From NCBI GenBank assembly GCA_034190875.2, contig CM067346.1:8974883-9038882 (forward strand): DNA of 64,000 nt, read 5' to 3'. Below the pieces are notes generated by a model. The model was not told where the DNA came from and searched no databases. It saw nothing but the letters and a program-made list of their open reading frames with translations. A program made the translations under genes and the position numbers. Positions 40,534 to 51,510 of this stretch are shown here, one piece after another (positions within the stretch are counted from its first letter, which is position 1; each line of letters starts with the position of its first letter). The DNA comes from Urechis unicinctus (taxonomy: Eukaryota; Annelida; Polychaeta; Xenopneusta; Urechidae).

Positions 40534-41991
40534 ATGTATGGCATGAGTGTTAAAGTTACAATTGTCCAAGATCTCAAAGGCAGTGCTTACATAGTTTTAA
40601 ATAAGAATATCTAACGGATAATAACTATCTAAATAATCTGTGACTTTTCGCTCCTTTGAGATATCTGAGATTGGTAAATATCGTGTTGCTAAAGATAATG
40701 GCATAATTACTCTTTGCATTAACATGAGCAGAAACTTTCCACAGTCTATACAGAGCATCAATGATGCTCTCAATTATTCATTAAGTCTAAGCAGTGAATG
40801 GTGCTAACAGTTATTTGGTTAGGTTCTGACAGTTGCGGCAAGTACAGATGAATTTGTATGCTTAGGATTCAAAAGTTTCTTAAACATGTAACTGCTCTTG
40901 GAGTATAAGTGCGTTATCCAGACCGGCTACAAAACAGAAATCCAAGCTGTACGATTTAGCCCGAGGTATTGCTATATCGCGGTAAATTTGGATCCGGTGT
41001 CATATTTCCAATTCCCGTCTCGCAACAATAAAAACGCCGTTGCTTATAACTTATTGAATAAAAAGCAAAACCATATAGATCCAACATAATCAAATGGCAC
41101 AGCGCCTTATTCCGTGGCTTGGATTCTCATGTTTCAGACTTATGTATCCAATAACTATTAGAGCCGTTCACTTCTCACGATACTATAGATGACTCTTATG
41201 TCATTGCAAATGGTTTCATAACCAAAACAATTTGGATGATATTTACACTTGCCTGCGCTGAATTGATTCCAATTGCTGCAGTCGTATTTAAAGGACCAAT
41301 AATACCCGTTGTGTCATATACGGATTCATTTTGTACTATAAGATGAAAGTCGCACATCTTAGACCTACACCCTGTTTAAAATGTAACCCACTAAATGTAC
41401 CAATTAGCAATAAATGTATATTCAGAATACTACGAATGTTAGCTATTTTAGGCGCTCACAAGTAGGCAGGTGATGAGGCCAAAACCTATTGTATAAACAT
41501 ATCAAAATCTCGCGAAACACTATTTATAATTATCTTCATCAAGCATGCTGTACCAACCAAGTTTGTTAGCATGACAAATGCACAATCCTGTAACTTATAC
41601 TATAATGTACATCTCCACAAGAAATCATACTCTTTGATCTAATTGATGACCCATTGGTTTACAGTAGGATACGGTTTATCAGATTATTATTCGACACTTA
41701 TTCAGCGAATTTTCAATATCGTGGTGTGATTAATTGTAATGAGTTATGTTAATAATTATAAGCTTAAGCGGACGCATACACTGAGCAATTTTAGAAATCG
41801 GCATATTATGTAATTGTTTAATCAATGTGTAGGACTTAGCCATGTCGGGGATCATCACATAATATTTAATACTCAGCATCAAGGTGTTCTCAGGAATTGG
41901 TATTGAAATACCGTTTCGACTCGTAGGAGTTGACCATTTCGCTCAGGCGGGTCTAATTATCAGCAGAGCAAAAAGTGTTTTACAGTACAGG

Positions 41992-42402
41992 TCATTGATT
42001 GAACACAATCGCAACGATGTACTCCATGGATCTCAGTCTCGTTTTCCAAAAGGTGTTTAATAAAAAACCTACGATATGCCGTCTAACGGGTTTAATAAAA
42101 ACCATCAGCATATAAACTAATGTGAAAACAGCGATGAAGGATTGACGGAGTAGCCAAACCAGCGCCGCGTGATCGTGCCCTGAAGTGCTGTTGTTTTGGC
42201 AAGCAGCGCTCTGACGCAACCAGAACACAAAGGTCAGCGGCTGCTGATCAGTGATCAAATACACCACATTGTTCAAACGCTTGGGAGACGAAAGATTCGG
42301 AGTGCCACATATTGTGAATATTACCCCACCATGGAAGATTATAACGATAGAATAAGAGATGGTGAACTCTGGCAAACCACACATACATGTGATGGTCGCC
42401 AA
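41992..42402 (-). other. doubtful open frame with hydrophobic segments
   Basis: 136 codons with hydrophobic runs such as ISYSIVIIFHGGVIFTI and FIAVFTLVYMLMVFI followed by KPVRR. It looks like a multi-pass membrane fragment, but no family motif (for instance NPxxY) is present. In the frame shared with copy B there are four amino-acid changes and two silent ones, and a 16-nt indel changes the C-terminus. A plus-strand frame (42196-42516) covers the same DNA. Confidence 0.15.
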
Positions 42403-42896
42403 CCCTTTCGTTTACAACTATATCGCATATATAATCTGTTAAATCCACATATTATTGTGAATAGATATCAAAGTATGATCCATGTGTTCTCATGCAAATG
42501 TAGCATACTAATCTAGTCTTCCTATTTTCTAAATAATACTAGCAAATACAAATTATATATATTAGATTACCCTGATTAAAAAAGGTTAAGTATTACTCAC
42601 ATCGATATTGCGGATTTGCATTCAGGCGTCATAACGGTTGTTACCGGTCCATGCTGGCAATAGTCAACAGCCAAACTGCATAGAGTGAAGGAAAATTTGC
42701 TGCCGTAGAAGGAGGACTTGTCTTTTACCATGCAGGCGGTTCCTACATTCAAGATGTCGACAATTAAGTCGATGCCATCTTATGAGCTGTCAAAGATAAG
42801 AAAAGAGGTTTTGTCCGCTTTCAATGTGGATTCCCACTTATCCGGTTATATATTGTTGTATTGCATGTTTTTTTTTATGTATGATCCCTTTAACTA

Positions 42897-42966
42897 TGAA
42901 TGAAGAATTATTCTCTGTCTTTGAGATCAAAACTGACAATAATGGCAGCGGAAATTATACTCCGTA
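42897..42966 (+). other. possible relic of an Ig F-strand
   Basis: The frame ELFSVFEIKTDNNGSGNYTP followed by TAA resembles the E-F region of an Ig domain, which usually ends S-G-x-Y-x-C. Here Pro stands where Cys is expected. The same words occur in copy B near 57706-57775. The match is short and may be chance. Confidence 0.15.
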
Positions 42967-43351
42967 ATTCAAGCAGCACTGTCGATATAAATACATGTCA
43001 TAAGTAATGATAAGAACGGAGAGGGAATAACGGAGCTAGCGTTATTGATATACTCGGAATATCAGGTTGTCTGATACAGGGTGTATATGAAAAATGACAC
43101 AATATAAAGTAATAGCCAGGATACATTTCATGTGGCTAGTGTGTATCTGAAAATATATCATATACTTAGAACTATATCAATATTGATCGGAAACTTAAAT
43201 GCAAGTCCAGAATAAGACCGCTTAAATTAGAGCTCATGTTCAACGTCTGACATATAAGTGGAAATAATAAGTACGTTGCAATATTCACCGAGTTAAATGA
43301 GGGACAAACAAAACACATGCTCATATCCTGAAGAGACATACTATTCAATAG

Positions 43352-43985
43352 AATAATAATAATACTAATAATAATACTGTACATTTATATAGCGATTTGT
43401 TCAGTCGGAAATTCTGTCAGCTTCGACTAAAACGTAGGCTCGGTGGAAACAGTTTATAACTGAGGACCTGCCGCACAAAATGACCGGGTTTCCACATTGT
43501 TTGAAAACCACGGGGGATCGATGAGGGCTGAGGATGCGGATCGTGGACTCCCATATAGCTGTTGGATACAATAAGCCTTGTATGTTGGTGCTGACCCGTC
43601 ATTTAATGCATTATACATAAAACAAGAACTTTGAATGAAACCCTCTGCCTCAGTGGTACATAATGTAGGTAGATTGGTGTTATGTGATCTTGTTCTTTTG
43701 CCCTACGAAATAGCCGTGCTGTCCTGCCCTGGGTCTCTGAAGAGTGGCGATGGTAGAGTCAGGAGCGCATTGTGGTAGTTAAGGCTTGATGTGACCAGGG
43801 TATCGATGACGTGAGCACGTGTCCTTGTTCATGTGGCATCGGATATTGCTGATATGGTTGATATTGAATACTACCCTGGTTACTGCAGCGACCGGTGCTG
43901 CCATGACCATGTAGCTGTCTAATACTGCTCCCAGGTTCCTCCGATGCGTTTATATTCTGATAACGATATTGCCCAATTTAGTTTT
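43352..43985 (-). mobile_element. non-LTR retrotransposon 3' end (CR1/L2-like LINE relic), copy A
   Basis: On the minus strand the frames read NLGAVLDS (about 43912-43940), then ISNIRCHMNKDTC, STIATLQR, DHITP (about 43676-43689), PLRQRVSFKVLVL, GSAPTYKAY and LSYKLFPPSLRFSRS. This is the order found at the C-terminal end of CR1/L2-type reverse transcriptases (NLGxxLD, DHITPxLxxLHWLPVRQR, GxAPxY, WNxLPxxLR). After the last coding words comes GCTATATAAAT and an (ATT)n tail (43352-43378), the usual 3' end of such elements. Frameshifts and stops break the frame, and nothing upstream of the last RT section is clear, so it is a 5'-truncated dead copy. The same relic in copy B shows it predates the large duplication. 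Confidence 0.85.
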
Positions 43986-44369
43986 GGATCGATTTGCCCA
44001 CAAACTGGTCCCTCTAGGGTCTTTCATGGCTCATCCAGTTTCATCTAAATAACACAGAGTTTCGTTTTCGAATGTTCATGGTACCACTACCCTTGTCCTA
44101 TAATGTGTTCAGTTAGTCCACAGGTATGTAACCGTTCCGGTATTATAAAACATTTATTCCAACCAACAATCTTTTTTTTGTTTAATGCGTGCAGTTATCA
44201 GTTACAGACACAAAGCTAATGCTTAATCTCTGAGCTATTTACATTTTGAAGCCTGACATCTAGTTAAAGGGATATTTTCTTTATCAAACGTATCCCAATT
44301 TTCTAAATGTGCAACGCATGAGGTATTGAACTGGCGAAATGTTTCTTGGTTTTTGCCTAGCTGGAGGTT

Positions 44370-44519
44370 GAAGACATATAGATTTCCTGCTAAGCAATAA
44401 CATATCAGGCTACAAACCGTCCGCCCTAACCGGGTTGTATAGCCATGCCACTGGAAAATCCCAAGCCTAACAAGTGAGTCGCTTCATATGAGTTGCCAAG
44501 CAGTCGAGTGGCAAACATT
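44370..44519. other. 150-bp segment present in copy A only
   Basis: Copy B joins GGAGGTT directly to ACAGAAC, skipping 150 bp that copy A has. The ends share only TT, with no terminal inverted repeat or clear target-site duplication, so a deletion in B by microhomology is more likely than a transposon insertion in A. Confidence 0.8.
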
Positions 44520-44744
44520 ACAGAACAAGTAACTATAAATCACTGAATCAATAGATGAGGGCATAATAAACTCAGTGAATGTTCCTTTTGTTCCTTGGCC
44601 TATTTACTTATCAATTGGGAATGAAGCAAAATGAAACAGTGGAGTTTTATTAATATTCCCAGTCTATACATCTTACCCAGTCTCTGTATAATGTAATGCA
44701 ACGTAAAACATAATGACTAAAGGTTTAAATTAAACATATGTGCT

Positions 44745-45077
44745 GTGCGTTCGGCGTGCTTGTTTGTCGTCCTGCAAGTCAGAAGCAACTGTCAGCACCA
44801 GTTAGCTTTCTGCAGCTATGCATTGAACATATATTATGATTACGAAGTAACGCGACAAGATTATAAGTGGCGTTACTTATCAAGTTTGAATGCAATGGAT
44901 CAAATATCAAACTGCGCTCGGTCGTTGTTGTACCTGGCCCCAATTATAGGTCGCACAACATTTCTAAGAATGATGTTGTCTATAAAACATCAGATGAACT
45001 GCTTCACACCAGCCACGATGAAGGTATTACCCTTGTGCCGGGATGAATTTAATGCCCAGCTGGTGATTATAAATTAA
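44745..45077 (+). other. doubtful open frame, 110 codons, shared with copy B
   Basis: Reads YALNIYYDYEVTRQDYKWRY and later RTTFLRMML; no family recognised. Across the well-matched part, copy B (59430-59747) has two amino-acid and two silent changes, too few to judge selection. It could be an exon of an unknown gene or chance. Confidence 0.18.
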
Positions 45078-47376
45078 AATTGGTAATTGGATCATTTGTT
45101 TCCACGGGCGGTCTCATTTAGCAGGATCATAATTGGGGCAATTTCGTCAATTTGTTAGTGTAGGCGGCTTGTTTTTGTAGTAGCTGTGTCTATTCTCAAT
45201 GTTGTTCGCACATCTCGAATATCAGGATTGTCGAAACGAAATACGTCTTATCTTATTGACATACCTTCACTGATCAGCTAAAAGCAAGACTGTCCTTAAT
45301 AATTTCAGCCGGAGTTTGCAACATGTAGTGGTACAGTCATATGGCAGACAAGGAGGCAGCTGAGCAAATTGACTATCATGACGAATATTGAGATTAGTGG
45401 CATGGAATTATGACACTGATTCGTTAGATAGAACACGTAGCTTCACCATATTGCAATGATTCGCCACACACCATCATATATTTACGTATTGGAAAATGCA
45501 CTGTTAGACCTGTCTGCATTATGACGGAACAGACCTTAATATTGTAGTCTTGCTAAATTGCCTTCTCGGAATATCAGTAAAGCACTGTTGCTGTAAACTC
45601 GGTCGTTACCCAAATACATTTCCCACTTAGGCGTTGTAACGTGATTGACATTTATGTGACTTTCATGTATTAATTGTAAATTTCTGTAACTTTGTGCTTT
45701 ACTCAGGTGGTTTCAATGACAGTGTTATTGGCAGGTAGATGTAAACCCCAAATTACAGCTAGGGTCATAGTCTAATGTGCATGCAGCACGTGTTAGTCAT
45801 GTAGAATCTTTTTGCTTTTCAGTTTGACGACATCTGTGTTTGCATTGCATAATACCGCAACTAGCCCTTTGAGGTGGTGTCATGTTTTTGAGCAGCATGT
45901 TCGACAATTTCGCAAGCAGTCCTGCCATACATTTAAAGACTTGCTAATTGAGTGACATTTTCAGAGACAGAGAGATTATCCTCCGTTGCAAAATATCTGC
46001 GAGTTTCAATTTCTTTGCATATAAGCTAACTAACAGCTTTTATGTATCGAGTCCACAGGCTCATTGGTCACGCATTAGGAACATAATAAAGCGGTGGATC
46101 TGTGTCTCAGCCATCTTGTTTTTAATATATCACAAGCAATGCACTGTTTTGTCACTGCCTTCACTAGAGAGTCTAATTAACGATACTTATTAGTTTGTAA
46201 AAATACATATTGTAAACGGGATAAAAATGACTAGTGTTTACAGCATTTCGCCAGGTGGGGCATTAATAACCTGAAAGGAAGAGATTCTGATCAGGTTGGC
46301 ATATATTAAAACTGAAGTATTGTAACATCCGTACCCCCGTCCTCCCCAAACAATCTCCATTATTCATTTTCACCTCCCACTGCACTCGAGTAGACAAAAG
46401 CATATATGCACACAAGATAATTTCCAGTTTAAGTTTCATATCTTGAGTACAGCTGATAATCGCGGTATGTAGACTTGATAAGTTAAGAAATAACCATTCT
46501 ATTGTGCTTACAATAATGCACATACATAAATCCAAATGCATCACATAAACAAAACCTTAAACATCGGCTCAAATTAAGATGATAGCATAACTATCTCAGC
46601 TTCAGCAAAGCCTTTCATTATTGGCAGCATCATCTAGTGATTGATAAGTTATACGCTAGAGATTCATTGTAGCTAGCTGGGCGTAGGCATAAGATTGATA
46701 ATATGGCATACGCGATAGTTCGACGTCAGAGGCGATTTCGTTTTTCCAACCATATATGAACTGCGAAATAAGCACTTTATCAAACATTGTGGTAGCAATC
46801 CAATTGCTTGATTTGGTTGTTAATTTATATTAGCCTAAGGTATTGCTTGAATATCGACTGCGCTCTACAATAGAGCTTGCTAATTTGAATGATTATGTGG
46901 CCCTTATGTTTTTTCCATCGTATTAAAATCATACTGAATTTTATGATGGTAATACCGTGCAAAATTGAATTATGTAAAGCGGGGAGACAATTTGTTTTTC
47001 ATTGACTGACCCTTAATACGGTTTCAGCTTTCATATTAAAATACATATTTCAATCATGATGATATATTACCGTGCAAAGTTGAATTATCGTCTAAAATGA
47101 CCATGTTCATCTGACAATTACGGGCTTTAGTGTCTGTTCGCCGCCAGGATCAACTCCCATCTTTTAATTATTTATTTATATCAGGGAATAATAAATTTAA
47201 CATGGGCCAAATCGAGTGTTGGATTAATAAGCAAGATGCTTTAGAATTCACATGATGTTTTAAAATAGCATTTTGCAGATACTGCTGTATTTTGGACACT
47301 CTCCTCTCGTGGCTTTGAAAAGATTTGTAAATTCATGAAAGCGCAGCACCGGAATGATATGTCACCATGGTGATAA

Positions 47377-47616
47377 TTGATGAGAGTGACCGAGATACCG
47401 GTAGAGCAACCGTCTTGCCGCACACTTGTGCCCTCGGCCGAGCTGATAAATGTATCTACAAGACCATACCCTCAACATACCACATTTGCTTTCAGAGCTA
47501 AAAGTCACGAGGGAATTGCAGTAAGTTGTCACTCCCTGGAATCAAACCGCACAATTTTTGGTCATGTGGCGAGGCAATTAACTTCCAACCCAACATCTTG
47601 TCAGGCAACGACTTAA
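47377..47616 (+). other. doubtful open frame, 79 codons, shared with copy B
   Basis: Open in both copies (B: 61922-62161) at the same length, with no indel. Amino-acid changes clearly outnumber silent ones, so there is no sign of protein constraint. No motif recognised. Confidence 0.15.
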
Positions 47617-49447
47617 GTTAGTGAATTGCTTTTTGGAGCAAATGAAACTTGCATTCTCTTGGGAGCGCTGTTAGGTAACAAGTTCACAATCGTAGTTAGT
47701 TAAGCCAACCTTAATCGTGGCTTGAGTTTGAACTTACTGTAGCAATGAACTGAAATACGCCAAGCTACCAACACAAGCGATGCCTTTGACTACTTTCACT
47801 TGAAGTGGCGTTGCTATAGCGAGAATGTTGATTATTAGATTTTACAGGAATTTCAGATAAGACTAGCTCCCAGCTGTATCTATTTTTTACCTTTGATGCA
47901 GCCTCGTTTTGGTGTTGGTTCTATAATATTTTGTAGCCAGTTCAAGTCACAGTTATGATCTGATGAATGTTTATCGGCTAATCAGCATTTAATGGAGAAG
48001 TCAACGAATAAAACATTATTACTTAGAATATCATACGCAAGCTGAATGTCGAGTTTGTTAACTAGATAACTATTGAAGGGGTCGTAACATTATATCACAA
48101 ACCATCGGTTAGTTAAATCATAATTAGTTATTTCAAATGATTTGCCTTTACGCGTCATTACATTTCCAATATCTACTGTTTCAAAAGTACAGTGGAATCA
48201 ATAAAATTAATTGAACCTGCCCGTTTTTAAAATGCCAGCACTGCTTTATTTGCTACCAGGTAGTTATTATATTTAAAAATTGTCATTTCTGATAACCTAC
48301 ACCAACCCCAGTGATTTCGAGAGGACGATTTGCTCTACAATGATAGTTTCTATTTCTAACAGATACATACTTATCCATGAGTATACGCAATAACCGATTG
48401 ACGGTCACCTGGCAGCACACTTAGATATACTGACTGATTTTGGGGTATAAAACACTACGTTCATACTTTAATATGTAATATGCTATATTCTCGTAAGCTC
48501 AAGAAGCAGCACCTGAATGTGAATGCATATGGCTTTCGCTTTGAACGGGTTTCAATTGCGGTCTTAAATTCATGACAGGTGAACGTACTATCGTGAATGC
48601 TTTAGCCGGCATAACTTTATAATGAATGTTAACAGAACACTGTGTTTTAATATGCCACGGTCGTTGCTGTTGTAGATTGTTCGCAATCTTTTATGTCCAT
48701 TGAATATGCAGCTACTTCTGCTTGAAAACCGCTTGTGTCAACCGTTCTGTACTATTGCGTTTAGCTGTAATTGATAACAACACATGAATCATTAATGGCA
48801 AGGCAATGCAATCACAAATATATATATAAACACTAACAACTTTTTAAAGGAAAACAATGCAATCGGCAAGCATTACGCAGGTTAAGCATGATATTACCCA
48901 TAATGACATTATTGCAGCATCGCCATTTACCATTTGGGAAGAATAAATAAACCACATCACAAAAGTGCTAGATTGTTAACCTCCATTAAAAGCCATAATA
49001 TATATTGCGTTAGTGAACAATTTAACTGATCTTTTAGAATTGATCGAGCATAAATGTCAAGGACTTTTGCAACGAATCCTACGACTGAAGAGGCATTTTA
49101 TTGGAGCAATTCATATGCAATAACTGCGTTACCATCTGCATACTTTTATTTTACCAAGCGCAATATAAATATAATTTGGAAGGCTCTTAACAACATTATT
49201 CGACACAATATTATTGTTTAATAAGGATTATTCCAATCCAGTGGGCTAGCGACTGAAAGAGTTGTGATCACAAAGATTTTAGCTCGCAATAAAATCTCCC
49301 GTCTGGCGCGTGTCGACTTTTTTTCCCATGAAAGATCGATAATAAGATTGGGGCGTGGCTTAACAAAATCTATGTTAATAGGAAACCACCCCATATCAAT
49401 AACATTCGCGCTAGCTTATGACCATCCCTTATCGATGGCAAAAACAA

Positions 49448-50750
49448 CGAGATGCTACTGCTGACTAGTGTACACACATTGGAGTAGAATGAATGCTATT
49501 GGCTTCAAGCCCCAGAGCGAAACATGATGCATGCATTAGCGGTTATATTGAGGTTGTAAGTCTAACTAGTGTTATCGAGTTCGGATAATAACCCCGGCGC
49601 CTCACTCAATACATACATTGTCATTTAATAGACATATACCATGGCCGATTGTCTGGGTTTTGTTCCCTATGAAACAAAAGCACGCTAAGTCTGACAATCT
49701 GCAAATACACTGACACTAGGGTACGACGGGGGGTTAATTTGGTGCATAGTGGTTGCAATGTATTGGCAAAATTGTAAGACTATAACCCTAATGAATATAT
49801 TATGATGACAAACAAGCAATAAAGCATGTGCTATGTACTCTTTTGTATTCGATATCCCACGAATTTCTTTTTTAACCGTCCCCCCACCGCGATGAAGACA
49901 CTGTATATTGTGTTTTAAACGGCCTGTTTTCTCTGTTCTTACAGTAATTCCTTACATTTTTGTGACGCATTGTGTGGACAATGTGCCTTACAATCTAAAA
50001 TTTAAATGTTTAAGGATTTAGTTGTGAATTCCTATGCTTCCAGTCATTATACAATTTCTAGCGTCTGCTTATTTGGCTCATGTCTGCCATTTGTTCATGC
50101 TTAGAAAATTCGTTTACTATCATATTGGGTGCGGATGGTTTAAGCCGACGTAGATACAGCAAGGGCAAACGTCAATGTGTAGATCGTCACGTGAGCTCCC
50201 TTATTGAGATTTTAATTGAAATCAAATGTATTATAGAACGTAGGGCTAAATAAGTTGCAGAGAGACGGGCCTTTTCAACCCAATGTTTTTGTCATTGCCA
50301 CAAATCGTACGCAAACAATCAGTAGAAATGCTGAAGACAAATTAATCATTATTTGCTAATCTTCGCGTCATTTTGCATATATGCTTGAGACGAATGTATG
50401 CTGGTGCATCACATGGTATTGATGTAAGTTATTTGGACAACCGCATATGGATATTCACTGGTATTAAACTTATCATATATCTCCTCTGAAATAATTTATA
50501 AGATCAAATGTATCGCATGGTGAGCGCGAATTCGGTGACACAATGTCACCTGAGTGGTTTCTTCCCGGTGACTGTTGAACATAATATCAAGGGTGGTTCA
50601 TATCGGCGAATTATGTACAGCACAATCCCATGAGAATGTATCAACTCGCTTGGTGGCTTATGGTGCTGTTGAAATATACATTACTGCCTTACTAATGATG
50701 CCAAAAACATCGGCAGTACCGGTTATTGCACTGACCAAAGCCCCAAAAAT

Positions 50751-50755
<5 letters not shown>
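49448..50755. other. sequence between the visible duplicate parts, nothing recognised
   Basis: If the large duplication is tandem with a 14.8-kb unit, this is the right part of unit 1, whose partner lies beyond the window. No gene supported. The frame at 50575-50844 runs into a TA tract and is an artefact. Confidence 0.4.
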
Positions 50756-50840
<85 letters not shown>

Positions 50841-50844
50841 CTAG

Positions 50845-50875
<31 letters not shown>

Positions 50876-51110
50876 TATATATATATATATATATCTATAT
50901 CTGTATATCTATAGATCTCTGTATAGAGATATATATATATATCCCTCTATCTATCTATAAATCTATGTATCTATCTCTCTCTCTCTGTGTTATATCTATC
51001 TCTAGAGAGATCTCTCTCTCTCTCTCTAGCTCTCTATATCTCTCTCTCTCTCTCTCCCTCTCTCTATCTCTATATATCTCTCTCTATCTATATATATATA
51101 TATATATAGA
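50756..51110. repeat. compound (TA)n / (TC)n microsatellite, block 1
   Basis: TA runs (50756-50900) grade into TCTA and TCTC repeats (about 50940-51085) and back into TA. It ends at TGCTGTCTGATGCCG, whose near-copy also ends block 2. Confidence 0.95.
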
Positions 51111-51184
51111 TGCTGTCTGATGCCGAACATTTTTGGTAGCTATTAGCTTAGATTCGAACAATTTCGATGGGGCATATATATATA

Positions 51185-51230
<46 letters not shown>

Positions 51231-51510
51231 ATATATATATATATCTCTATCTATATATATATAGAGATAGAAACTCTATAGAGATAGATAGAGAGAGAGA
51301 TATATATATATATATATCCATCTATATCTATATATATCTATCTCTCTATCTCTCTATATCTCTCTCTATCTCTCTCTATCTCTATCTCTCTCTCTATATA
51401 TATCTCTATATCTATCTCTATATATATATATATATATATCTATATATATATATATATGCTGTCTAATGCCGAACATTTTTGGTACCTATTAGCTTAGATT
51501 CGAACAAATT
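51111..51510. repeat. 54-bp unique segment duplicated around microsatellite block 2
   Basis: TGCTGTCTGATGCCGAACAT to ATTCGAACAATTT at 51111-51164 recurs with a few changes at 51457-51510, a spacing of 346 bp. Between them lies a second TA/TC microsatellite (51172-51456). The microsatellite plus its right flank was therefore duplicated as one unit. Confidence 0.93.

Larger units (their letters stand above)
39022..49447. repeat. large direct duplication, copy A
   Basis: Starts at GACTCGTTGATACCGTAAAA and is collinear with 53821-64000. Most stretches I compared differ by only a few percent. The offset changes from 14,799 bp at the left to 14,553 bp at 49447, because copy A carries about 150 bp (44370-44519) and about 125 bp (near 46535-46660) that copy B lacks, plus smaller indels both ways. 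49447 is only where copy B leaves the window, not a true end. Contents: one LINE relic and several doubtful open frames. Confidence 0.97.

Noticed and set aside
42196..42516. Plus-strand 106-codon frame opposite the hydrophobic minus-strand frame
   Set aside because: All differences from copy B that I checked in this frame change the amino acid; no motif; both strands open in the same place is common by chance.
44370..44519. Possible transposon insertion in copy A
   Set aside because: No terminal inverted repeat, poly(A) tail or target-site duplication; only a 2-bp microhomology at the junction, so a deletion in copy B is simpler.
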